This document shows positions 10,903 through 21,411 of a stretch of DNA of 64,000 nucleotides, in pieces (position 1 is the stretch's first letter; each line of letters begins with the position of its first letter). This DNA comes from Isoetes taiwanensis (lineage: Eukaryota > Streptophyta > Lycopodiopsida > Isoetales > Isoetaceae). A model generated the notes under the pieces. It did no database searches. It was not told where the DNA came from and saw only the letters and a list, made by a program, of their open reading frames with translations. The DNA lies in contig JAJEKV010000214.1 in NCBI GenBank assembly GCA_021234155.1, positions 684,001 to 748,000 on the forward strand, in the 5' to 3' direction. Position numbers and translations under genes: made by a program.

Positions 10903-10973
10903 GTCTCACAGCTTGCGCCTCGCTCCAAAACTAAAATTTAGTTCTCAAGGACGGTAGCGAGAAATGGAGAGAC
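10903..10973. repeat. Hairpin repeat, copy in ORF1 leader (distal)
   Basis: Same family as 10713-10778, placed about 190 bp farther from the ORF1 promoter. The left arm TCTCACAGCTTGCGCCTCG is intact. The right arm is degraded in this copy. Confidence 0.7.
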
Positions 10974-11160
10974 CACCTCACTTGGAAAATTTTGGGCTTA
11001 TTCTTTTTAATCTTATCAAATTCCAATTCGCTTAATTGTTACTAGCTTAGCATAACTACAAAAATGAGAAAAAAATTCCCACTTTTCGAGGCTTGAGGAT
11101 CCTATCAAGTCAGTACTACTGGACATGGCCAGTGCTTTGCTCTTGGTCTCCAAGAACATT

Positions 11161-11172
11161 GCTCTGATACCA
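11161..11172 (-). other. Primer-binding site, tRNA-iMet type
   Basis: On the minus strand this reads TGGTATCAGAGC, the primer site typical of plant LTR retrotransposons primed by initiator methionine tRNA. One base separates it from the LTR end. This fixes the LTR boundary and shows that the histone-like ORF lies inside the element body, not in the LTR. Confidence 0.93.
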
Positions 11173-11173
11173 T

Positions 11174-12738
11174 TGTGACGTCCCCTACTCGCATACGGTG
11201 CCCTCACCGTATACAAACAGGAGTTCTTCCCCCATACCAGCTCCACACTGATACAGGGCCCTCCACACATCAATGCACCCGCAACCAGTCCCTGGGAAGA
11301 GTGAAGGTGTCATTCTACCCCGCTCCCTCGGGGCCGACCTAGTCATGGTTTAAAACATACATGTCAGTACACGACATAATCCTCCATCCACCTCGAAGGG
11401 TGGTGCACCACCACCTGCATAGACAATGATCAGCACATCACATGGGGAATCCTACCCAAGGCTCAGACTCGAGGGGATGACTGACGGCTTGGGTCTCCAG
11501 AGTTCATTGCAGACAGAATTCATGGCAATGGAGTTGGCTGGCATAAGAACATGGCATAGGGTTGTCCACTCCATCCGCCCCTCCTGTGCACACTTTGCAG
11601 AGTAGGCTGAAGAGTGTCGGGACCTGACTGTAGCCCGCCGGATGCATAGCCGAAGGGGCTATTCCTGGGTCTCATCCTCCCAGTTCCGATGGGGCAGGAA
11701 GGGATCACTCCTTCCAGAGATCTACATGCTGACTCAAGGTGACTAGAGGGCCACTGCCCGTATTCGACTGAACCCACTGGAAAGTGTACACCACTTCACG
11801 GGTGTCGAGTCCATGCCTTACCCGCACTCAGTGGTAAGCCATTAGACCTAGTCACAATGATCCCTGGTAGGCTTTACACACCAGAGGGATCGTTCAAGAG
11901 TCAGGACATGAACCTCCTTCTTAGCCAGTCTGGCCCCTTCACCCACAACCAGGTGTGGTTCTTGTACACAGGCCGAATCTACAGTGTGTTAGAGAGGCTA
12001 TGCTAGGAGCATCAACTACACGGCCTTGTGGCCTCTACCCCCTTCCCAATACAAGGAGTTCACGGAGATACATCATCCATATACATCACAGAAGAACTAA
12101 AGAACTAGATCTAATCTATATCATAGAGTTAGGTTCTTTAGTTAGTGTCCTAGATCTAAAGATCTAGATAGTTGCTATGGGCAATTTAATAGTCTAAACT
12201 TACCGGGTTCTATGACTAGAAGACGGTTTAAGCTATTAAATTGACCAAATACCTGATCCCCTCGGGTGGCTCCTCCCGACCTGAGTTCAACCATTCCTAC
12301 TGAGCTGATCAAATTCAGGAAAACCGATGGTGCGATTCGGGCTTGGGGCGCTCGAGGAGGCGGTTTTGGCTCCTGGGGCAGCCAAAACAGAGCTCTAAAA
12401 CCCTATGGACGAAAACTAGCAAGTTAGGGTTTCCCTACCCTAAATAGACATGGGGTTAGGGCTAGGGTTTCCAATTATCCCTTTTTGGCATGTGGGATAA
12501 TTGGAAAGGGCCCACTTGCCATTAATGGCTAGGTGGCAAAATGTGCCTACATGGAAAAGTGTGCCCACATTAATGTGCATATGTGCACATTAATAACATG
12601 TGAACATACCTAGCAAGTTGCCCCTAGGGCTACTTACCTGGCTATCTGTCGGCGTACACGTCGGTCGGAGTGGCGTGTACGCGTGACGAGGCAGTACAGT
12701 ATACGTTCTGGGACCGTATACTGTGCTGCAACGTCACA
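11174..12738 (-). repeat. LTR, 5' (right) copy
   Basis: A 1565-bp LTR with the same TGTGACGT/ACGTCACA termini. The right edge at 12738 meets unrelated flanking sequence (gttttgataag). The left edge meets the primer site. Long tracts are identical to the left LTR, with differences bunched in short G/C-rich patches. Confidence 0.92.
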
Positions 12739-12931
12739 GTTTTGATAAGATTAATGCAAAAAAAACAGAAACAAAAGTCAAGAGGAAGAGACTTATCTCG
12801 AAGAAGGCGCAAAATGAAAATGCACTCCACCTACCCAAGCTTACGGATCCAAGTCTAACGCAATCGATTCAAGCTTCATATGGAAGCTCTTCATCACAAA
12901 GCGAATGCTCTTAAATGAAATATGACACCAC

Positions 12932-13724
12932 CAGGGAAAAAATTAAGCATACTATATATTTTTTCATAAAAAATGGTTTGGCTATTTTTTAAAATTTTGC
13001 AGTATTTTATGATATAAATTTGGCTAAAGTTATTATTATTATTACATTTATATATATTTGGACTTGGCGAAACTTTTGAATTATGTACTATAAACTTTCA
13101 CTTGGCTATTTTTTTAACTAGAAAAAGCAAAAAATGTAAATTAAATTCTGTAGTTTTAGATAATTGTACTACAATTACAAATAATAATCAACAATCAACG
13201 AACATACAATAATATCAAAAAACTTTTAATAGAAGCTCACAACCTAGCGTATAACATCCATAGTCTGAACTACATTCAATGCAACGACACCTTGTAGATA
13301 TGCTGATCAAATTACACTTATCTCTAACCCTTGAAGGAAGATATATTGGCCATCTCTTACAGTACCTTTTTAAAGATGCATATGTGATATATATAATAAA
13401 AATTCATAGTTTGAAAAACTACTATTACTGATGATGGTAGGTGGGGATGTGTAAAAGTCTATAATAAGAATTCATTTTTGTTTAGCTATTAATTGATTTA
13501 ATATATAAATATTATAATATAAAGAAAGGCTAATCCCTTTTTCTTTAAGGAAAAGGGGGAAAATAGTTTGGCTAATTCTAAAAAAATAATGGAGTACTTA
13601 TTTTAATTATGGCTATTTTTTATTTTTTCAAAAAAAATCTCTCTTCATAAAATTCGCCGCAAAAATTGCCTAGACCCCCTAAAAATTGCCATTTGGCTAT
13701 ATATAGCCATTAATTTTTTCCATG
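12932..13724. mobile_element. Non-autonomous hAT-like element (793 bp)
   Basis: Perfect 8-bp direct repeats GACACCAC (12924-12931 and 13725-13732) flank an AT-rich segment. Its ends are CAGGGAAAAAATTAAGCA and, inverted, CATGGAAAAAATTAATGG: 15 of 18 match. An 8-bp duplication with CA-GG termini fits the hAT superfamily. No coding capacity is visible. The motif TTGGCTATTTTT recurs inside it. Confidence 0.8.
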
Positions 13725-13910
13725 GACACCACTCTCTACTTCAAGAAGCCTCCATCTTTAGTCCATCCCACCTTAACCTACTGGACCTACGAATTACCCT
13801 TGATCTGAAAGCCAAATGCTTGAAAAATTTTCATCTGTAGTTTCTGCTGGAAGAGGAGTACAGATTTCCTAACTCAAAGCGGATCATCCCAAAGTTTTAG
13901 AGGAAGATCA

Positions 13911-14684
13911 TCAGTGGTAGCCTAAGGGAGCAAGAGCTTCCTTGAGTTGCCTTCCATGGCAGTGAACGTCCTGCACAATAAAGATCATCCAATTGAGTAT
14001 AAAAATCATTTGAATACTGCAAAGTAAAACAAAAGTACAAAAGTTCTTGACTCGAATTTCATCAAAAAACTTCTAAAAATTCTTGCCTCGGATTCTTACA
14101 TTCCTAAAATTCTAAGCAGCCTATCAATTTCCAATTTCGGCACATGAATGTGTAGTCCAGATTCCAAATCTAAATCTTTAGCAAATTATAAACTGATACT
14201 ACTTTAAGATTGTGCAAGGTAAATCAATTCCAGAATTAATACAAAAACAGCTTTCATGGCTTACCGAGGCAAAATGGTTCACATCACGATGGTGGGCTTC
14301 ATCAGCTCGAACAACTATAACTACATCATGAAGGGTAGCATCTGCTGGCAACCTCCAATAATCAATGGCTATGGCGGGAGCAGGAATATTAGGGATGCTA
14401 CCATTGTCAATCTGCTTCAAAACCTGGGTATATGAATAAATTGCCTCTTCTTCTAGGTACCCAACAACACGGTGTGCAAGGCGAGGAGACAACAAATATA
14501 GAAGGAAATATGCATTGAAGAATACTCCCTGCACTGTAAATACCAAAGCCCTCTCATACCATTTTGGCTGGGCTACTTCCGTGAATGTCATCAGATGCAT
14601 CCTCTCATTTTCTACTTCTTCCAATAGTGCTTTTATCCATCCACCTGAATGCTCAAATTTTCTTAAAGATTTGCAATGCAAAAG
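13911..14684 (-). CDS. AOX: Alternative oxidase, last two exons
   Basis: Exon 14265-14684 follows an acceptor (AACAG) and encodes [18 protein letters not shown], the di-iron motifs [18 protein letters not shown] and [12 protein letters not shown], and the membrane-associated segment [20 protein letters not shown]. It ends at a GTAAG donor. The last exon 13911-13970 follows TGTGCAG and encodes the usual C-terminus ending PLGYH and a stop. The enzyme is the mitochondrial inner-membrane ubiquinol oxidase that bypasses complexes III and IV. The seen exons are intact with no frame breaks. The upstream exons (targeting peptide, regulatory Cys, first iron-binding Glu) are not visible; the upstream intron holds the nested insertion at 15315-26893. 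It may be a gene with a giant intron or a 3' fragment. Confidence 0.92.
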
Positions 14685-15314
14685 CTGTTATAATTTGAGT
14701 CAAATAATCTAGCAGAATTATCAATCTAAGAAGCAATTATAAGTTAATCAACCACACTTCTTAAACTTAGTTTCCACTTAGTCACTATTATTGTTTAAAA
14801 CAATATTGGATACACAATGGTTACTGTAGCAATAACAAATTATACTGTAGCAATGGAATACAATTGAATTTCAGATCTAAATCTCGAGAGCCCGGGCATT
14901 CATCCTATGATGAATCCGCATCAGATCATCTGTGTTATCTCTATACAATCATTGCTACTATTTTATTTTAGCTTAAGCGGCACCGATTCACAGAGAATCA
15001 GCTCCATATTTCCAGTCGACGGTCATGCAGCTACTATTTTCATTTTGCCTCCATTCGACCTTTGAAGTTAACTTAACCTTAAAATATTAACATTAACATT
15101 TGCATTTCATAGGTTAAGCAACCATTAAGGTTCACTTTCACATTTTAGGTTGAACCTTCAACTAGAATAAGTAGGTTCACCTTGTGTCCCTGGACCATAA
15201 GAACTTCTGTGCATGCAACCTCAGTTATCACATGGATCAACTGGTAATGACAGAGCAAACTCAGTTATTGCATGAATCAACTGAGAAATCCTATTATAAT
15301 ATGAACATAAACCT
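14685..15314. other. AOX intron and possible Copia LTR remnant
   Basis: Non-coding A/T-rich sequence next to the AOX acceptor. Just below 15317 a purine-rich tract (minus strand GAAGGGAGAG) followed by TGAAGG would fit a polypurine tract and Copia LTR start, but I found no matching second LTR. Confidence 0.4.
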
Positions 15315-15678
15315 TCACTCTCCCTTCATATTATAATCAGTGCAGCTTATTAATCTTCTCATATTGCAGAATTTACTGTCAGATAATGGTTTTGTCAACA
15401 AATCTGCCAACTGTATATTTGTACGAACATACTGAACTTGTATTATATTTCTCTGCACCAAGTCTCGAATAAAATGCATTTCTAATTCTATGTGCTTTGT
15501 CCTTTCATGCATTATAGGATTCCTTGTCATGGCAATACAACTAGTACTATCTGATTGTAGAACAAGAGGATCTTCTTGTTTGATTCCAAGTTCCTCTAAA
15601 AGCCTTCTGATCCAAACAAGTTCTTTAGCAGCTAGTGTAGTTGCTGAATATTCAGCCTCTGCTGAAGATAAAGCAATG
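15315..15678 (-). pseudogene. Copia RNase H C-terminal part, split by transposon
   Basis: It encodes the end of Copia pol: LSSAEAEYSATTLAAKEL, TSCIAMTRNPIMHERTKHIE, LADLLTKPLS, then a stop at 15315. The reading picks up exactly where the fragment ending at 23919 stops (KKQKSI before, ALSSAEAEY after), so both belong to one element interrupted by 15679-23918. Confidence 0.9.
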
Positions 15679-15958
15679 AATCATGATTTCATTAATTGGA
15701 GAAAATAACGCAATTTTGAGAATTTTAAGCACACCTAATTTGCTCAAGCACAAATACTTTCACCTAGTTCTCGAGCCCAAGAAACATGAGGTAATTAACA
15801 TACACATATACATACAAATTATGTGTTATACTTGTACGTGTACATGATACTTGTAGAAGCCCAATAATGGCCCTACATTCTACACCAATAATTCACATCA
15901 ATAATTTTACTTCACTATAAAAACAGCTCGACTCGGGGGTAGAAGTCATTCATCTTCC

Positions 15959-16201
15959 ATGGCTTCCTCGATGCCTCGTCCAGAGGACATCCGATCTTTC
16001 AAGTGCTACTTGAGCTACAACGATCTGAATGAATGCGCAAGAAATGGTGTTAATCTTGATCCATGGCTCCAATCTAAGGCTGATGGTCCTGCTAGTGCTT
16101 GCAAGAAGCTCACTCGTGTTGTAGTCCACATTCACTGGCTTCCTGATCAGGAGATCTATGAGCTGAATAGCATCACGAGCTTTGGTGTTGATGATGAGTG
16201 A
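15959..16201 (+). CDS. Small 80-aa transposon-borne protein
   Basis: Complete ORF with a TATA-like CTATAAAAAC 36 bp upstream (15914-15923). The protein starts MASSMPRPEDIRSFKCYLSY and ends with an acidic VDDE. No domain is recognised. It lies near the left end of the 8.24-kb transposon, pointing toward the transposase gene. The promoter and the start region are repeated about 540 bp downstream, which suggests a local duplication of a real transcription unit. Confidence 0.45.
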   Translation: MASSMPRPEDIRSFKCYLSYNDLNECARNGVNLDPWLQSKADGPASACKKLTRVVVHIHWLPDQEIYELNSITSFGVDDE

Positions 16202-16339
16202 ATCTGTATCTGCTAAGGATATAATAATGACATGAGTACCTATGAACTATGTATTACACTCAATGTTATCAGTGATGACTACTGTATTTGTTTATGATAT
16301 AATAATGGTATGAGCACCTATGAACTATGTTTTAAAAGC

Positions 16340-16587
16340 ATACACATATCCATACAAAAGATGTATTATAATTGTATGTATACAACAGTCTTTATACACA
16401 CGCTAATAATGGCGGTAAGTCTACCCCAATAATTCACCTCAATAATTCTACTTCACTATAAAAGCTTCTCGCCGGGCTAAAGTTCATTCATCTCCCATGG
16501 ATTTTTCGCCTTCATCAGTTCACCACATCGAGGCGATCAAGTGGTCAATGAGCCACTCGATCTTGTTGGTTGCCTAGCGGGCATCTT
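16340..16587 (+). pseudogene. Duplicated promoter and start of the small gene
   Basis: It repeats 15785-15965: CAATAATTC, CTACTTCACTATAAAAG, TTCATTCATCT, then an ATG at 16498 and a short ORF that diverges and stops. This is a tandem duplicate whose coding part is no longer similar. Confidence 0.5.
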
Positions 16588-17034
16588 CTTCTTGATCCCT
16601 ACCGAAGAAAAGCTTTGGGCCGAGATTTGTTGCCCCTCAAGCAAATTGCAGTGTTATGATCCATCTGATTTGGCTTCCCGGCGCGCATGAGCTATGAGAT
16701 ATCGGGGATCACTACTACAGATCCCCGAAGATGAATGAATCAATTGCTCAAAATGTTGTAGTGTAAGAGCTCTTGTGTTAAGATGAAAAATGCAAGACGT
16801 AATGAATAATAAATAGTCTATTGTAGTGATGTTATGGATAATAAATAGTCTATTGTGAAATGCTTTAATGTAAACTGTAAGACTCAAGTTTCATCTCCAT
16901 CCTCGGATGCCTCTTTAGCAAGCAATTCTTGTAGCTGGATTCCTACAAGAGGGAGGTATCACAACCAATAATGGCTTCGGTTCCTGACCAAGCATAGTCT
17001 ATCGTTTTGAGAGGTCGATAACGCGGGTCCATCA

Positions 17035-18408
17035 TTAGATTCGACCTCCACTTCTTATGCCGCCAGCCCCGTCATTTGTTGAGTGTACGGGTGCCTTTCC
17101 TAGCCACAGGCTCCCACCAAGAAACAAAAACCTCGTTATAATGAGGGGCAAAGTGGGATCTTGTATTGGATCCTCTTCCGATAATGCAATCCATGTAGGA
17201 CATGCATCCGCTGGTCTTACAAGAAGAAACATACCTTTCTGTACATCTTGGTATGGATCAAATATTTCCACTGCGTTCTTGGGTTTATCCTTAGCAGGTC
17301 CAACGAAGCCAGTCGGATCAACCTGAATAGATTCAGGCTCGTCAAGCACAACTTGCCTTGTGCGAGGCCAGGTTCGAATTTCTCGCATTGCCCGGGGTAT
17401 TTCCCCTAGAACACGATCACTTCAAGACCAAGAGTCTATGACCTCGTTCATGTAGGTATTGGACCACGAGTTCACACCAGCCCTGGAGATATTAGCCCAA
17501 TGCACCATGTACTTCACAATGGATGACCTCAATGCTCCTATGTCTTTGAGACTTGCATATGGCTTAACAGTCTTGGGCGACCCAGTCGGTATCATTGGGA
17601 AACCATTGTCATCTGCTTTCCACATCCGAATACCCTTCTCTGGCAACCATTCTCTATGACCAGGTCTCATCTTGTAATACATTACTGGCCATCCATCATT
17701 CATGCAAAACTTAAACAATAACGGCTCCAGGATCCTTCGACGAAACCCTTCCAATCCGGAACCTCGGCAACAAGATATGGCGTTGGTGCCCCTCGTGCTA
17801 CATTCTCCGAACAGTTGCATTAGTTCTGGAAGAGTTAGAGCATCAGACCTGCGCATTAATGTTGAATAGTTACCGAATAGTGCATCAATGTCATCATGAG
17901 TGTGGCCTACCATCATGAAGCCCAGCTGTATCTGATCAAATACACCCAACCACACAAGATAGGATAGATAAGAGAAGAGATATCTGTTCTTATTCTGCCC
18001 AGTGCAATTGTCTAGTTGCAAGTATAGTCGCCTAGGTAACATCTTAAAGTGCGATGCTTCCTTAGCAGGTGGTACAAAGTCTTGCCCAGTGTTGTTGCCT
18101 TTTTTGGTCCTCAACCCCGCACTGTTGAGGAGTGCACTGACCCACATGCCCTGAGGACGTCCTTCTTCTCTCAAGTGGCCCCAATTATCTTCGGAAGTAT
18201 CCTCTAGTGTTTTGATAGCATGATTCAAGGAACCAACATGAAAGTTTGAATCATCCTTCCAAAGGTCTAGTGAGAAATGTCCCAATGCACCTGTGCCATG
18301 GCCATGCATCAGTGCACCAGTCACACTAACTTTCAAGCGTTCACCTCTCCATAACCGACTTTCATGAAGTTTCTCTAGTCTTGGAATCATGGTCTTGTTT
18401 TGGTCCAT
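17035..18408 (-). CDS. Transposase, DNCxGQNKN / GHTHDDID family (DUF7869-like)
   Basis: The ORF carries DRMDQNKT-type start sequence (MDQNKTMIPRLEKL), then LYLQLDNCTGQNKNRYLFSY and GFMMVGHTHDDIDALFGNYS. These motifs belong to an RNase H-like family that I know as DUF7869, found in many transposon-like plant and invertebrate proteins; the Asp of LDNC and the GHTHDDID segment are likely active-site parts. The frame is open except for one in-frame TGA at 17422-17424, after which the same frame continues 117 more codons (MREIRTWPRTRQ...). Upstream, 18387-18596 in another frame encodes a Lys/Arg-rich part that likely belongs to the same protein (an intron or frame break). It is the best candidate for the enzyme that moves the 8.24-kb element. 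Confidence 0.75.
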
Positions 18409-19113
18409 TTTATCATGTATAATGGTAAGCTACTGCTCGGTGATCGATGGGGACAGAGCTCTCCATGACCCAAGCACAAGCTCCTACGGGGAGATCCGGC
18501 GGTCATGTGTGCCTTCCTTTCAATCTGCAACTCTCTTCTCTCCCTTGGATCTCTTGTCTTAGCCATTTTTCTTTGATTACAATACATGTGTTGCACTTAG
18601 AGAAAGCTATCCTTTTAGCTATTGCAACCCGTTATGATCCTGCTTCCACCCACGTGAAAATGATGAGTGAGAGACCTGCTTTTTGTCATCTCCTTCACAT
18701 TGGCGTTCACCTCATGAAGAATGTCCTTCTTGGTTGGAACAGAGGGGAGCCTCTTCACATTCTCTTACACCTTCAAGATTGATTTTTCGATATGTGGGGC
18801 ATTGTCTCGCCGTTCTCATCTATATACATAGACAAAGACGGCCTTCCCCCGCTAGAGTGTGAGACCTTGGTTTTTTCGTGCCCATGTTCCCATGTTCAGC
18901 AACTCGCTGGACCATCAAGGAAAAGTCTTCGCCACTTATAGAAAGTGGACATTGGAATACCATATGCTATATGCCATGCTTTCACACAAACTCGCTTGTT
19001 ATTTAGCATGAGCATCTTCACTGGTCCGTTCTCTCGAACAAACATCTAACATATTAAAACAAATGTGGTCCTCTCTCAAGCGGTCAAGTTCCGTAAGAAG
19101 GTAACGCATGCTA

Positions 19114-20049
19114 CTAATCTCTCGCAGTTGAGAAGTTTGCGCAAAGCATCTTCTCATACAACAAATCGAAGATTGAAAACCTAAAATTGAAGCGCGCCAT
19201 GATCTTTCTCCGGGCTTTGGTCACACCAGCTTTACGTAGAGTCATGTTCACCATTCTATACATCCTTTTGGGTGCCTTTTCGACATCAATTTGCATGGCA
19301 TATGGTTCTGCTTCAATGACTGTCTCTCTGACAGTCTTTATGAGTGTGGACACAGCTACATTGTCTACTAACACCAAGGCGTTCGACCACTTCACCAAAT
19401 CATGCAATCGCTGGCATCTCAAAGACAAGCCCCGACATCTCATTGATGGTCTTTTCCGCATGGGGCATAGCTTCATCCGCGGTGGCGGCGTGAAGTCATC
19501 ACCTAACTGGTATCAAGAATCGCTGATTAGGATCGGTGAAGATGATCACACCGGGCCATAAGGCATATCCACAAAAGATTCATGCAAAAGTGTGCAATTC
19601 TTCTCAACAAGTTCTTCCCTGGAGATACCACCATGACGATGTACTGAAGCAGACGGAGTCGTGGGATCCTCCAACGACAACCAATTCAGCCTCTTTATCT
19701 GTCCAGGCGGAGTGGAGACGGCGGTGTTATCTTCAAGTGCAGTCACGTCTCTCTCGGGCCACAGGATGAAACTCCCTCTGGACTCTGCAAGTATTGCAAT
19801 CTCGGGTTCCGGATAAGGCAACGGAATGCTCCCATCAAGAATGACTTCCACAGACACTACAGCGAAACCCTCGGGCAAGGGCAAGTTATGGTGCTTGGTG
19901 AAGTTGTGTAGACGACCCTCTGCAACCTTCGTCCCATTGAATAAAATGGACCTCAATTGCTCCATCCTGTCATGTAAACAAAATAGAATGCTGTTAGAAA
20001 TCGCGGAGGCGATTTCATGGAACACTATCTGCCAGTATTGTGGGGGCAT
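19114..20049 (-). CDS. Upstream exons of the transposase gene (DUF8039-like)
   Basis: Two adjacent ORFs on the transposase strand. The segment 19546-20049 encodes LPLPEGFAVVSVEVILDG, IPLPYPEPEIAILAE and GSFILWPERDVTAL, which resembles the DUF8039 region seen next to plant transposase-like proteins. The segment 19114-19476 has no recognised domain. They are probably 5' exons of the gene ending at 17035, but splice sites were not resolved. Confidence 0.5.
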
Positions 20050-21411
20050 TAGTCAATGTACCTGAAAATCGCTGCGTTAGATCACCACTGCGATCTGGCT
20101 CAGCACTGAGAGTCCACAATACTGCCACTAGTGAGGATCTATTCCAAGAGAGATTCCCTACGAATGCTCTATTAAAACGCGCCCGCGATCCGATTGAACA
20201 AAAAGAGCTTCAAAGATATGTGCAATTGTCCTAAGCTTCTGTAGTAAAAATGAAGTGTTTCAGCAAGGTTCCAACATGTTGCGAGTTATCTAACGTGATC
20301 TAGCAACTTGCATTTCCTCCATGTGGCAAGGAAGATACTTGTAGAAAAACAACAGACCATTACTGACATGTAGCTGAATGGAATTATCGTGGACGGACGT
20401 ATTGAAGACAAAGAAGAGGTTGGAATTAGTGTAGACAGACCTATTGAGGGCATATGTCAATGGATTAATTCTGGATAGACCTATTGAACGCATAAAAGAG
20501 TTCATGGTAAAGATCTCTGTAATGAAGGTGTAGCCAGTGGAACTCATGCAACATATCATCTATACAAACAATGCTGTCCCCAAGAGTAGGAGAAAGCATT
20601 AGTCCATACAGAAATTTTAGAACCATTAAATCAATTTATGGGACAGAACAATGCAAGTTAAGTGAGTGATTTATCATTGAAATGATGCAGATGAACACTA
20701 CTGACCCGAAAACAAGAACAATGCAATTGCAGAATAAAACAAGAACAATGCATATCAAAACATGCAGTGGACATCGATTCTTGCCTGTTTCGGGCACTTA
20801 GATTTCGAACAAATGCAACATTTCGTCGAGCGCCATCAGCCGCCTCCCTTGCGCCTCTGCAGAAATCTCCCGAGCCAATGCGTTTGGAATGGTTTGGAAT
20901 GAGGAGCTCTTGGCGGGGAATGAGAAAGTGCATTTGGCGGGAAATTTGATTTCTAAATTCAAATGAATGTCCCGTTGTCACGGGCACAATTCTTTGCATG
21001 AGCCACCGTACATTCGGTTCGCGGTCAAACTCCAAAAATCGGCTGTCTCCATCGGACAGGTAACTTAACTTTGACAGTTACTCGCTTTCCACGCGTAATG
21101 TCATGCCAACTGCATTTATGTCAGACGGATTTATGATAGGACCTTAAGGACAGGGCATAAAGTATGATGCCTTTATCCCTTCCGCCATCAGAAATAAATG
21201 CGCCGACGGCAATGCGTCGTCCAAAATTAATGTGCCGTCGGAAATAAATCCGCATGTGTGATTCTGACACGTGCAATTATGACGGGACCTTTATGGCGGG
21301 ACATTTATGGCGGGCGTCTCCAGCCTACTTAAAGGCTTTTCGCGATTTTTTGGAGTCAAAGTTTTCCTCCGCCTTCTAAATTCCTAAGCGCCTTAAAAAC
21401 AAGCGCCATCA

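Larger units (their letters stand above)
1..12738 (-). mobile_element. Ty3/Gypsy chromovirus array with histone-like ORF1
   Basis: Two direct LTR copies (2120-3691 and 11174-12738) start TGTGACGT and end ACGTCACA. On the minus strand each is followed by a spacer base and a primer site for initiator tRNA-Met. The 5' LTR is the right-hand one; then come the leader, histone-like ORF1, pol and a polypurine tract, then the left LTR. The left LTR is itself followed by another primer site and another ORF1 (1-2119), so two elements share one LTR in a tandem array whose far end is outside the window. Internal region of the complete unit is about 7.5 kb. Pol ends in a chromodomain, which places it among chromoviruses. 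Coding is broken in several places. Confidence 0.9.
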
